Below are positions 24,079-34,584 of a DNA stretch of 64,000 nt, in pieces. The stretch covers positions 1,860,001-1,924,000 of the forward strand of contig NC_085854.1 in the NCBI RefSeq assembly GCF_020906515.1. Reading direction: 5' to 3'. How positions within the stretch are numbered: the stretch's first letter is position 1; the number at the start of each line of letters is the position of its first letter. This DNA comes from Vanrija pseudolonga (Eukaryota > Basidiomycota > Tremellomycetes > Trichosporonales > Trichosporonaceae). The translations under genes were made by a program, and so were the position numbers. Below the pieces are notes generated by a model. It was not told where the DNA came from and ran no database searches. It worked only from the letters and a program-made list of their open reading frames with translations.

Positions 24079-26350
24079 TTATTCGACGAGGATGATGTCG
24101 TCGTCGGCCACCACAATCTCGACCTCACTCTCCACCTTGCGCTTCTTGACCCCGTTCGCCACCTCCTCGTCTTCTGGTGCCGGGCGCTTCGTACCCTTAG
24201 CCTTGCCAAAGTCGACCGGCGCCTCGATGATCTCAGGCTCTGGAGATGGGGACTTGGGAGCCGGCTTGACGGGGCGCAGCGGGATCTCGGGCACCTCAGC
24301 AGGTAGGGAGAACGTGGCCTCGGCATTCTCTGGCCTGGATAGAGGTTAGCTGGAGGTAGACAGTGGTCGCAGCACTTACTGCTCAAGAATGCAAAAGTTG
24401 ATGCGACGGAACTTGTCATCCTCGTCGGTCACAGAGAGCATCTGTCCGCGCTGGATGCCCAGCTCGGCCAAAGTCTTGTGGTGGTTGTCGTCAAAGTCTG
24501 GGTCGGCGAGAATACGACCTCCCTCCTGGACGCTTGCCTCAAACTCGGCATCCTCGTCGTCGGGGAAGAGGGCCGGGCGGAGCCACGACTGCAGAACCTC
24601 GTGGACAAAGGAACTGAGGGTGAACTGCTTGGCGTCGACGTGTAGTGGGATGTAAACGTCGCGGCAGACAGCGCAGTTGGCGTCGGGAGGTGCGGGTGCC
24701 ACCATGCCCAGTGGTCGCGCAGCCTCCGCCTTGAGGAAGACGGTCTTGGCGGTGGAGACCTCGCGCTTCAGGAGTGACAGGGCCTGCATGACGATGAGGC
24801 CAGCGATGATGGCATTGGTCGTGGCAATAGCGGGGATAATGTTGCCAGCCATTTCTAAGGGTGTCAGCATTGCTTGCTATCATCATGCTGACCACATACC
24901 CTTGACTTGGAAACGCGTCTTGGTAGGGATACCATACGCCGTGGCACGGAGGTTGGCGACAGCGAGGACAAAGTCCAGAGTGTCATCGTCGTCCTTGTCA
25001 AACTCGAGGACAATGTCTGGGTGGGCGATGGCACGCGCGCTCAGGCGCCGACTGCTGTCGATGAAGAGCTCGAGGTTCTCCTTGAGGGTGAGCTCCTTTT
25101 GGTCCTTGAGCGTCGATTTGCTCGTCGTTCCATTGGCAGAGCCATTGGCCGTGGCAGGTGCAGGCTGGGCCGAGGCGCGAGTGGGCGGAGTGGGGAACGT
25201 GCCATGGAGGATGCCGTCATAGTCGAGGGCAACAGGCTTCACACGCCCCTCCTTCTTCCACATGTCCTCCATTGCCAGCAGGCGGTTGATATCCTGGTAA
25301 AAAACCTTGCGGAAGACGCGCTCTGGTCCATCCTCCTTTGCAAGGAGTGTGCGGACCTCGCGGAAAGCCGCAGCCTCCTTCTTGAGCTCCTCAATCTCCT
25401 CAGCTGGCACGTTAGCAGCGAACCAAGCCTCGTAGACGTACCATTCTCGCCATCGGCCTTTGCCTTGTCGAGCTCAGCCTCGTCGCTCTCCTCATCGTCC
25501 TCGCCGAACAGCTTGGGGAAGAGGTAGCTCTTGCTCCACACGATGCAGTGAATGGGCTCGCTCGGCGTGGAGCGGATGGTGCAGACGGGGAACGACTTTG
25601 GCGTGGGCTTGGGCAGGCAGTCGAAGCACTCGGTCTTGTTCTGCAGTCGTCAGAAACAACACCTAGAAGGCCACAACTGCACTTACGTGCACATGCGGGG
25701 ACACCTGGCCGAGGTATCCAGCCGTGCCAGACTCGATCAGAGGGACGTCGGCTGCCTGGCAGAGCTTGTTGACATGGCGACGGGCGTCTATTCATTAGCA
25801 TGACGCGTTGTCCTCGTCCATATCCACTCACCGACGTTGTCAAGAGCGTTCAAGACCAGTCCAAACTTGGAGATCCACTCAATGTCGTTGGCCGACTCCT
25901 TGACGTTGCCGTGGCGCGCGTGGATGTTGATACCCGACGATGGGTTGAAGTGGTGCGCGGTAGCAGCAGCAACGATCGCCTTGGGCTTGGAAATGTCTGG
26001 CTTCCTGAAGAGGAACTGGCGATTAAGGTTGGACAGGTCGATCGTGTCGAGGTCGATCTGGCGTCATGTCAGCGGCTGAGGGAAGGCGCGAAGGTGGAGG
26101 CGAGGAAGGCAAACAACGACATGAGGTTAGATCACTCACAATCTCAATGTTGGTGAAGCCGACGAGAACGAGGTTCTTGACTAGAAGAGGAGAAGTGTGA
26201 GCTTGCTGTGGAGCGCGCGCCCCCATGCCATGTCGACTTACGCAGCTCACAGCCGATGCCGCCCGCTCCGACAACAAGGATGGGTGTGGTGCGAACGAGC
26301 TCGAAGACCTCTGGGCCGAGGAGCGCCTGGGTGTGCGAAAGACGGCCCAT
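24079..26350 (-). CDS. UBA2: SUMO-activating enzyme subunit 2
   Basis: Eight exons: 26242-26350, 26140-26180, 25832-26057, 25687-25787, 25442-25640, 24900-25403, 24380-24854 and 24079-24334; 636 residues. The ATP-binding loop [10 protein letters not shown], then [16 protein letters not shown], mark the adenylation domain. The catalytic cysteine is Cys179 in [10 protein letters not shown]. Zinc-binding cysteine pairs appear as CFDC and CAVC, followed by the ubiquitin-like domain. The C-terminus has a basic KRPAPED..KKRK nuclear signal and ends in a short acidic-hydrophobic [11 protein letters not shown], the kind of motif that can bind SUMO. With Aos1 it adenylates SUMO and passes it to Ubc9. 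All junctions keep frame. Confidence 0.95.
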
Positions 26351-26969
26351 GCTGATGATGTGAAGAATGAGACGCCAGTCGAGCGTCTGCTTTTTGAAGG
26401 TGAAGCGAGTTGTGATGATGAGAGAGAGGAAGAGAGAGTTGACGCGACTTGTCATCAAAGGCCACCAGCAGCTGGCAGCAGCTGGCCGGCTCGGATTTCG
26501 CTCAACACCAAGCAAGCAGCAACGAGATTGCGAGTCACGTGATATTAGGGCAGTGGCGTTTTGAAATGCACACAAGGCGTCCGCATTTGCCCCCCCTCAA
26601 TCCGTCAAGGCCCTTGGACTAATGGCTCGAGCTCCAAGATTTCAAAGTGACTGCACACACGGCGCGAGAATCAATCCGACGAGGGTTCGATTCACTCACT
26701 CGCCGCCGTCAACCGACGACTTTGCGAAGTGAAACACCCACAATTTGCACAATAAAGCCCCCCCTCCCGACTGCCTCTCCGTTGTCCATCCCATCCAACA
26801 ACAACATCCACCCTCCACTTTCAACCTCTTATCTATTCCTCAAGACTGCAATTAGTCTAGAGCCGCGACTTACCCCCTCTAGCCGCTACATACCTACCAC
26901 CCAGGCGCGTCAGTCACCCGGCGCGCCGCACAAGCTCTCGTTACTCGACCCCCGCGCTCGCTATTCGTC
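26351..26969. other. divergent promoter region UBA2 / BRF1
   Basis: No gene seen. It contains TCACGTGA at 26535-26542 nearer UBA2, a B-box-like GGTTCGATTC around 26691-26700, and a C/A-rich pyrimidine leader before BRF1. Confidence 0.5.
26535..26542. promoter_or_regulatory. E-box palindrome TCACGTGA
   Basis: Perfect octamer 185 bp upstream of the UBA2 start codon and 428 bp upstream of BRF1; same octamer as at 21624. Confidence 0.35.
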
Positions 26970-29329
26970 ATGGCGCCTCCTGTGAGTCTGCAGCCTTGTT
27001 GGTGAACGCTCTCAAGCCTGCTAACGCGTTTCAGACCGTTTGCCCCCAGTGTAAGAGCACGGACATTGCGGTCAACTACGCAGACGGCAATGTTGTGTGA
27101 GTGCCCACGACGGTGGCGAGCGCTCTGTAGCTAACGCCGCCCGCAGCTGTCAGAGCTGTGGTCTCGAACTCGCCAAGGACCTGCTGGTCTCAGAGGTCGG
27201 CTTCACTGAGGGCGCTGGTGGGCGTGTCCACCAGTCGGGCACATTCCTTGTCCACGGTGCGAGTGAGTGTGCTGCAGAAGATTGACCCGCCCTGAACGTG
27301 TGTGTGCTGATACACACAGCCACCTTTGCCGGCTTACCAGGCGGCAACGCCAACTCGAGCGAGAGTATCAAGGCCGAAGGTGAGAACAGAGCTGATGACG
27401 GTCCACTAACATGCCCAGGCAGGAAGAGGATCGAACAGATCTGTAGCAACATGGGTATCCTCTTGAGCGTTTCGCGCACTGCTCAGCGATTCTACTCTCT
27501 CGTTGTTGACAACAAGTTCAACCGTGGCCGCCGTACCGACTATGTCCTCTCGAGCTGCCTCTACCTCGCCAGTCGTGTCGAGAAGGAGCCATCGATGCTG
27601 ATCGACTTTAGTGAACGTTTCCAGGTACGCCCCTCACCCATCCAGTGCCAAGGCAACATGCTGACGTACAGATCAACGTTTACGAGCTCGGCGCGACCTA
27701 CTTGAAGCTCCGTCAGGCGCTCAACCTCGACCGCGTGTTGCCCGAGATTGACCCTGCGGTGTACAACATCCGCTTTGCGAACCGCCTCGACTTTGGCAAC
27801 AAGGCCACCATGGTCGCCACCGACGCGTCGCGCCTGGTCAAGCGCTTCCAGGCCGACTGGATGACGGCAGGTCGCCGCCCCGCGGGTATCTGTGGCGCCT
27901 GCATCATCATTGCCGCGCGCATGAACAACTTCCTCCGCACGCCCGAGGAGGTTGCCCAGGTCGTCAAGGTCTCGCCTCTGACCATCAAGAAGCGCCTCAT
28001 CGAGTTCTCGCAGACGGACGCGGCGAACAAGACTGTCGAGGAGTGGCGTGCTCTTACCGACGCCGAGCTGGCAGCTGCCGACGAAACGGAGCTGCCTCCC
28101 AGCATGAAGCGCGAGATCGCCAAGAAGCAGAAGCTCGAAGCGGAGAGGAAGCGCAAGAGGAGCCTTGAGGAGGACGAGGAAGAGGAGAGCACGCCAGCCG
28201 AGACGCCGGCTGCGACACCAGCCGGGACGCCATCGACTTGGCGCAAGAAGCGCAACCGCGACGCCAACGGTGTCCTCAGAAAGATTGCGCAAGAGGTCAA
28301 CGACGTCGGCGAGGGTGAAGGCGACGACGAAGAGGACCTCGGTATGGCGGCCCTCGCCAAGGAAGACTACGTTGTGGACCTCCAGAACGCGGGCGACAAC
28401 TCTCCAGAGGCCAAGGCGCAGCGTGCCCGCGAGCGTCGTCAGCTCATGGCGAGCTTGAAGCAGGCAGACGGGCGCGACGCCGAGGCGGAGGAGATCGCCG
28501 ATGTCGACGACGACGACAATGCGCAGGCCGAGGGTGACGAGGAGGTGGAAATCTTCGACGGGTTCAAGGACATCCCCTCGCCTCCCGACTGGGATGACAC
28601 GGAGGCGGTGTACGACTACATTGAGGAGCACATCTTCAACGATCAAGAGCTCATCTACGGCTCGAACAAGGCTGCTATGCGCGAGCGTATTGACCGCTGG
28701 CTCCAGGGCCGCTCTGCGGAGGAGGTCATCAACGAGATGCGCCGCGTCGAGTGGGCGCGCCACCACCGCGAGCTGTTCGCCAAGGAGCACCGCGAGGAGA
28801 CGTTTGACGACATTGACGACGATGAGCTGGACCAGTACTGGGTTATGGAGGACGACGAGCGCGAGACGCGCGCCCGTATCTGGCTGAGCAGCAACGGCAA
28901 GTGGCTCGAGGAGGACAAGGAGCGCCAGGAGCGCAAGGCTGCACTCGCGCGTGCCGCCGAGCTCAACCCCAAGCCCAAGGCGAAGAAGCGCAAGCGCGGT
29001 ACGGGCAACGGTCAGCGTGGTCCGTTCCCCAGCGCGCGCGACGCGATCGACAACTTTGCCGCGCAGAAGAAGTTCTCGGCGCGTATCAACATGGACGCGA
29101 TCCGCAAGATTGGCATGGGCTCCAACGCCGACTACGAGGACGGCTTACAGTCGATGGGCGATGAGAAGGACGATGAGAAGGAGGACGAGGAGCATGACAG
29201 CCGCTATGATGAGAAGGAGGAGCGTGAGTCTGCGTTGGCGAGGAGGGCGGTTTGCTCGGTGCTAACTCTACAGGCATTGCCGCGGGCGAGGGCAATGAGG
29301 AGGAGGAAGTCGACTGGTTCAACCAGTAA
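26970..29329 (+). CDS. BRF1: RNA polymerase III transcription factor TFIIIB subunit BRF1
   Basis: Seven exons: 26970-26981, 27035-27096, 27147-27262, 27320-27379, 27419-27624, 27672-29223 and 29274-29329; 687 residues. The N-terminal zinc ribbon uses Cys7, Cys10, Cys26 and Cys29. Two TFIIB-type cyclin repeats follow (RIEQICSNMGILLS; ICGACIIIAARM). After a charged linker comes the BRF-specific homology block with DELDQYWVMEDDE and WLSSNGKWLEED, which contacts TBP. Brf1 recruits Pol III to tRNA and 5S genes. The first exon codes only MAPP. The final exon codes EEEEVDWFNQ, and the DNA coding its last residues is duplicated just after the stop. Confidence 0.95.
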
Positions 29330-29384
29330 CCCGAGTCGCCGAGCAGAAGGAAGTCGACTGGTTCAACCAGTAACTCAAGTCGCC
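29304..29384. repeat. 37-bp tandem duplication across the BRF1 stop
   Basis: Units at 29304-29340 and 29348-29384 differ at two positions and are offset by 44 bp. The first covers the last codons and stop of BRF1; the second lies in the 3' UTR and repeats that coding end including an in-register TAA. Confidence 0.85.
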
Positions 29385-29528
29385 AATCAACCGAACAGTC
29401 GGTCAGTCACTCAACCAAAAGGCAAAAGGCGCCTTGCGCACTGTATCATATCCCATGGCAAACAACAAAAGTAGACGGTTGTATAGACATTATCGCATGA
29501 AGCAGTCCCCACCTGTGCCTATATACTG

Positions 29529-30206
29529 TTACTTGTCCGCGAACACCTCGTACGAGACGGACACGAGGGTGCCGCTGTCGACAGGGCGGACTTCGTACGC
29601 TGCGCCCTTGGGGTGGAATGCCCAGGCCAGCGCCTTGCCCTGGCTCGCCTCGGCGAAGTCGAACGCCGCCTTGTCCGCGCCGTCGGAGGCGACGAGCGAG
29701 CCCCCGCTGAACTGGGACGGCAGGGTGACGGTCAGTGTGCCGAGGTACCCGGGCGCCTGGGACTTGCTGCGTCCGTCAGCCACTTTCTTTGCTCCAACTC
29801 ACTTGACGCTCTGGGACACGTGTCCGCCCTTTCCAAACGCAGAGAGCTTGAACGCCGCCGCCGAGACGTTCTTCTCCAGCTTGTGCGCCAGCTGCGCGAG
29901 CACGCCAGCCGCGACCGGGTCCGGGGTGAGTGCGAAATCCGGCACGCGGAGCTCGCGCCGCTCGCCGCCCTCGCCTGGGGGGTACGCCGTGCTGAACACG
30001 CTCGCGGCGCCGCTCGCGTCCAGCGGCAGTCTGTATCCGTCCGTCTGGGCGCTGACGACCGGCGGGCGCACGTACAGCACTACCGTGGACAGCGGGCCCG
30101 TGAGGGGCAGTGTGCCGCTGAAGCCGAGCGATTGGCGCGGGGACGAGGTGGTGAAGCTCCTGACTTGGGGGGCGCGGAGGGCGGCACGGGGGGCGAAGGA
30201 GAGCAT
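29529..30206 (-). CDS. mitochondrial protein resembling a degenerate 2OG-Fe(II) oxygenase
   Basis: Two exons, 29803-30206 and 29529-29766; 213 residues. The N-terminus (MLSFAPRAALRAPQVRSFTTSS) is a strong mitochondrial presequence. The C-terminal half follows the fungal prolyl-4-hydroxylase-like pattern: GYLGTLTVTLPSQFSGGSL, a strand with Asp/Phe, AWAFHP, then EVRPVDSGTLVSVSY. In active relatives an HxD motif stands before the first strand and a His (HEV) before the last. Here the first region reads GGHVSQSV and the second AYEV, so the metal ligands seem lost. A non-catalytic or repurposed role is inferred; the family assignment is itself moderate. It is convergent with BRF1, 199 bp between stops. 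Confidence 0.6.
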
Positions 30207-30644
30207 TGTGGTGAGCAGGGGGAGGGATTGGGAGGAGACGAGGTACTGGGATGAGGTCGTAAGTCGCTAGAAGGTGTCGTGGGAGGGGATGACGACATAG
30301 GCAGGCGACAGCCGACCCGACTTGAAACTGTTCCTGCGGGTCTGACGTTTTTGGTCGCCGCTTCACAGTCACAGTCAGCCGAGAGTGAGCACGGTGGCAT
30401 GGGCTGTGCGTCCAGAAGAGTTGCGAGCAACAGTATGATGCCCGAGGCCGTCTGCATATTAGCCTCGCCTCATGCACAGAGCAGCATCGACGACCCGGAG
30501 AGCCGGATCGCCATTACCGTCAGCCACACGCACCCTGCCACACAGCCTGCCTCCACCTCCACACGGACCCTTGTTCGATGACGCTCTAGCATCTCAACGC
30601 GACGAGTCAAAGTCAGCAACACCCATCTACTCATACCCACAACA
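30207..30644. other. divergent promoter region (oxygenase-like / UNC-45)
   Basis: No gene seen; ordinary mixed sequence with an ACACAC-containing leader before the UNC-45-like start. Confidence 0.5.
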
Positions 30645-32903
30645 ATGCCGCCCAAGTCCGCGTCGCCGGCCTCACCGCCGCCCGAGGCGCCGACACAAGA
30701 CGCGCTCAAGGCGCTGCTCAAGACGCTGGCGAGCAGCGCGCCGACACCGGGCCAAGTCCGCACCTTATCCGCGGCGTTATCCCCCTCGTCGCCGGACACG
30801 CACGCGCTCGCGCTCCTGTGTTTATCGACCGCCGTGTCCACAAGCGACACGAAGGGCGGCGACGTGAGGGCTCAGGCAGCACGCATCAAGGACCTGTTCG
30901 ACCCGCTCGTCGCCGACGCCATCGCGGCCGGCTCGAGCGACCCCTCGGACCTCGTACCCGCCGTCTCGCTACTCGCGGCGCTGGCGAGCCTCGCCCCGGC
31001 GGGCGTGGTCGCGATCCTCACCCAGCCGCTGGATACTGTCGAGGCTAGCAGCGACGAGGTGGTCGACCCGCTCGCTGTCCTGCTGGAGTTTGCGGAGCTC
31101 CCAAGCCCGCTGCAGCCCGCGCTGGCAAGCCTGATCTCCGCGCTGGCGGGTACCAAGGCCGGCCGCGAGCTCGTGCGCACCCGTGCACTCGAGTGGACGA
31201 CCGCCGCGGCGGAAAGCGACAAGGTCGAGGGCGATACCGCCGTGCTGTGCACCGTCGCGCTGTCGAAGCTTGGCCGTGAAGACCCCGTCGTTGGCGAGAG
31301 CGAGGACGACAGACTCGCGCGCGACGAGGAGAGCAAGGACGCCGAGGAGAGACTTGCGCGCTCGCTCGCCGCAAGCATCACGAAGGGTGGGAGCAGCGAC
31401 CAAGCGCTCCTCCCCACGCTTGAAGGCCTGTCGGTGCTGTCCACTCGGCCGCCGGTACGCGACGTGCTGGCGTCCGACGCCAAGTTCCTCTCGGCGCTAG
31501 TCGCGCTCTCGCCCGTGCCGACGCCGACGGGCGGCTCGCTGCCCGTAACTCCCCGCAGCTCGGTCGTCTCGCTCGACCCCGAGGCGCCGGTCGACGCAGC
31601 GCTATGCTACGGCCTCGTGACGATCCTCGGCAACCTGAGCGCGCGGCGGCCCGTACTGTCCGAGCACGACGCGCAGATGGCGCGCCTGCGCCGCATGGCG
31701 ATCGCGGGCAAGACGGCTGCCGCGACGGAAGAAGAAGACCCGCACGAGTCGGACGCGGCGGTCGCGGCGCGCGTCCAGGCGCTGTACAAGGCAGGCGTGG
31801 TCGGCTCCCTCCGCGGCCTGGTGCGCGCGGAGTCGCCGCGTATCCGCGAAGCGCTGGGCAAGCTGTGCCTCAACCTCGTCGAGGAGCGCGCCCACCGCCC
31901 CGTGTTTGTCCGCGACGGCGGCTTCCGCGTTCTCTCTATTGTTATCCGTGACTTCACGTCCAAGAAGGAGCAGGCGTACGATGCGCTGCCAGCCTGCCAG
32001 GCGCTCGCCAAGCTCGTGATTTCAACGCCGCCAAACCTCCTCTTCCCGCCCCCGCACCAGACCAACGCGCTGAGCGCGCTCCCGCCGCTGTTCCTGCTGC
32101 TCGTCCACCCGTCCGCGACGCTGCTGCAGACGTTCGAGTCGCTCATGGCGCTGACGAACCTCGCGTCCATCGACCCCGCGTTCGGCGAGCGCATAATGTC
32201 GGCCCAAGTGGCTGTGCCGGTGCCCCCCGACTTCCGCGGGCAGGGACGCGACGACAAAGACAAACCCGTGCGCATCGTCACGCGCGTCGAGGAGCTGTTA
32301 CTCGACGACAACGCGCTCGTGCGCCGCGCAGCCACCGAGCTAGTGTGTAACCTCGTCAACTCGGACTCTGGCTTCCGCTACTTTGCCGGCGAGCCAGCAG
32401 AGGGCAAGGCTGAGCCCGAGGGCGGGGCGCGCGCCACGAGCCGGCTCAGTATTCTTCTGCTGCTCACGGACGCAGACGACCTCGCGACACGCTTAGCGGC
32501 AAGTGGCGCACTGGCCGTGCTCACCGACTCGGCGGCGGCGTGCGCCACCCTCGTAGAGGGCAAGGGCATGCCGGCCGGGTCGAAGCGCAGCGTCTGGGAC
32601 CGGGTCGGGGACCTGTTCGAGCCCGGCGGTGCCGCGCCCGAGTTTGACGACGCAGGCGCGCGCATCCCCGTCGTGTCGAGCCAACCGCCCAACCCCGACC
32701 TCGTACACCGCGGCGTGTTCATCGCACTCAATCTCCTCAACTACGTCGACGAGCTCCCGTCGCCTGCCCGCGAGGAGCAGTTAAAGCGCGCCGCCGCCGG
32801 GCTCAAGGACCCGCTCGAGCGCTTACAGAAGGGACTGGGCAGCGACCCCAATGGCGTGCGGCCGCATGTTGAGCACATGCTCAAGTTGCTCGGCAAGGCG
32901 TAG
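30645..32903 (+). CDS. SHE4: UCS-domain myosin chaperone (UNC-45/She4/Rng3)
   Basis: One uninterrupted frame of 752 residues, unusual beside the intron-rich neighbours. It is all-helical and armadillo-like. Diagnostic segments are LCTVALSKLGRED in the first half and, in the second, LMALTNLASID and RRAATELVCNLVNSDSGFRYF, the most conserved part of UNC-45/She4. These proteins fold and stabilise myosin motor domains for endocytosis, cytokinesis and cargo transport. There is no N-terminal TPR domain, as expected for fungal members. No signal or membrane segment is seen. The start ATG is the first in frame and follows an ACAA context. Confidence 0.85.
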   Translation: MPPKSASPASPPPEAPTQDALKALLKTLASSAPTPGQVRTLSAALSPSSPDTHALALLCLSTAVSTSDTKGGDVRAQAARIKDLFDPLVADAIAAGSSDPSDLVPAVSLLAALASLAPAGVVAILTQPLDTVEASSDEVVDPLAVLLEFAELPSPLQPALASLISALAGTKAGRELVRTRALEWTTAAAESDKVEGDTAVLCTVALSKLGREDPVVGESEDDRLARDEESKDAEERLARSLAASITKGGSSDQALLPTLEGLSVLSTRPPVRDVLASDAKFLSALVALSPVPTPTGGSLPVTPRSSVVSLDPEAPVDAALCYGLVTILGNLSARRPVLSEHDAQMARLRRMAIAGKTAAATEEEDPHESDAAVAARVQALYKAGVVGSLRGLVRAESPRIREALGKLCLNLVEERAHRPVFVRDGGFRVLSIVIRDFTSKKEQAYDALPACQALAKLVISTPPNLLFPPPHQTNALSALPPLFLLLVHPSATLLQTFESLMALTNLASIDPAFGERIMSAQVAVPVPPDFRGQGRDDKDKPVRIVTRVEELLLDDNALVRRAATELVCNLVNSDSGFRYFAGEPAEGKAEPEGGARATSRLSILLLLTDADDLATRLAASGALAVLTDSAAACATLVEGKGMPAGSKRSVWDRVGDLFEPGGAAPEFDDAGARIPVVSSQPPNPDLVHRGVFIALNLLNYVDELPSPAREEQLKRAAAGLKDPLERLQKGLGSDPNGVRPHVEHMLKLLGKA

Positions 32904-33174
32904 ATATTAGACACGGAAGGGTGTATCTTGTAGCATAGTTGCATGGACCAGAGCTGGCACAGCCACCACCCTGATTGCCGAGGGGCGCAGTGGCTTGGGT
33001 AGTCACCGAGCACTGAGACAACCATCACAGTCACAGACATCTCTGCCCACATCACAAGAACGAGTGCATTTGTCCAGCTCGGTACCTGCTACAGTCTCTA
33101 CGCTTTGGGTTGCTTGATTTGATTGCTTGATTGTCTCCTCCCGGCCATACTACGCTACAAAACAACGTCACCGC

Positions 33175-33853
33175 CTACCAGTTGTCGTTGCCCTCCTTCT
33201 TCGACTTGTCCTCCCACTCGAGGTACGAGCCGACATAGTTGCGCACGTTGGGGTAACCCTCGCGCTCGGCAATCTCGCACGCGAGGCCAGAGCGGCGGCC
33301 CGAGCGGCAGAAGAAGACCATGTTCTGCTCTGGGAGGGGCTTGGCGAAGGCGAATTCCTGGGCGTGTGTCAGTCCTTGCACAAGGTGGCCTCTCGCCGAC
33401 TTACCCTCTGGAAGTCGCCGGGGTTGAACTTGGGCGAAAGAGCCGCCTCGAGGCGCGAGAGGGGCAGGATGACGGCCGAGGGGATCGTGCCGTTGATGAC
33501 CTCGTCGGGCTCACGGGTGTCGATGAGGAGGACGTTCTGGGGGTGTCAGTGGGTGACTACTTGAACAAGCGACCTGTACCCACGTCGTTGGGCTGGTCAG
33601 CGAGCTTCTTGACCTCGTCGTAGCCGATGGTGGGGTTGGCCGCCCAGGCGTCGCGCTTGACCTTGAAGCTGACGGGCGAGGTGGAGAAGGCGCGGGCAGA
33701 CGCCGCGGCGGTCGAGGGCGTGGCCGCGCGCGCGATGGGCACGGGCGAGGCGCGCAAGAGGACCGGGGTCGCGCGCGAGCGCGCAACGTTGAGCGTGGTC
33801 TCTGAGACGGCGGCGGCGCGGCGCATGGCGGTACGGAGTACGGACGACGACAT
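33175..33853 (-). CDS. mitochondrial rhodanese-domain sulfurtransferase
   Basis: Three exons: 33584-33853, 33405-33536 and 33175-33357; 194 residues. An Arg/Ala/Ser-rich presequence of about 60 residues ends near ARAFSTSP, a typical mitochondrial cleavage context. One rhodanese domain follows: YDEVKKL, LLIDTREPDEV and the active-site loop CRSGRRS with Cys151. It ends NYVGSYLEWED. The single-domain form resembles yeast Rdl-type thiosulfate sulfurtransferases. The physiological sulfur acceptor is not predictable. It is head-to-head with mL44. Confidence 0.88.
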
Positions 33854-34584
33854 TGTGGGAGCTGGTGGTGCTGTGTGGTGCTGGTTATATTATGCTCGGC
33901 GACTGGCCGTGTGTAGGGGAAATGTTATCGGTGACGTCGAAGTTATTTGGAAGTTTGGGTGATCACGTCTTGGGTTGCAAGAAGTGGATTCTTCGGATTA
34001 GATGAGAGATGAGGGGGAATGGTAAAGACGAGTTGGAGGATCCCGCGGAGGGGAAGGGGAGGAGGGAAGGTGTGGGAGTGCGGGCAGCAAGCAGCATCTC
34101 TCTTCCCCCCCGATGTTACATCATGGCTCTGTCGGCTCGGCTGAAAGGCTGGAACATCCTGGCAACGAGACTAGCTGGCTGGCTGGCAACATGACCACCT
34201 TCCTTCCTAACCGCCTTGTTTCGTCGTCATCAAAACGGCAGGCACACTACAGGGAAAATCGGAATCGGCTCAACGGCCACTTTCCTCCCGGCGGCATCAA
34301 ATAAGCTAGGCCCGAGACATTGGTGGCGGAATCAGATCCACGTGGTCGGCATCGTCACCGTGGGAGACCAACGCCCAAATGTCCCCTCCCCTTCCTTCAG
34401 CCCTCATCGCTCCGTTGAAAGAAAAACGGCAGGCAACAGCAGCCACGGCCAGTCCGACATCACCCTCACTCGCCGTCAACAGTCTGGCATCGCCGACTAG
34501 ACACACACTCACACCTCCTCTCTCTCACCCCCAAAAGCTAGTGCAGACCGCAAGCACAGCACAGCACAGGCAACTCGACCGACA
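33854..34584. other. divergent promoter region rhodanese / mL44
   Basis: No gene seen. It holds a CACGTG at 34339-34344, a purine-rich GGGGAAGG block near 34050 and an ACACAC/CTCTC leader before mL44. Confidence 0.5.

Noticed and set aside
26640-26720. B-box-like GGTTCGATTC in the BRF1 promoter
   Set aside because: The T stem pairs only four of five and no matching acceptor stem or A box is found. The idea of Pol III feedback on BRF1 is attractive but unsupported.
27561-28790. 409-codon minus-strand frame
   Set aside because: Antisense to BRF1, which has clear domains; the minus frame has none.
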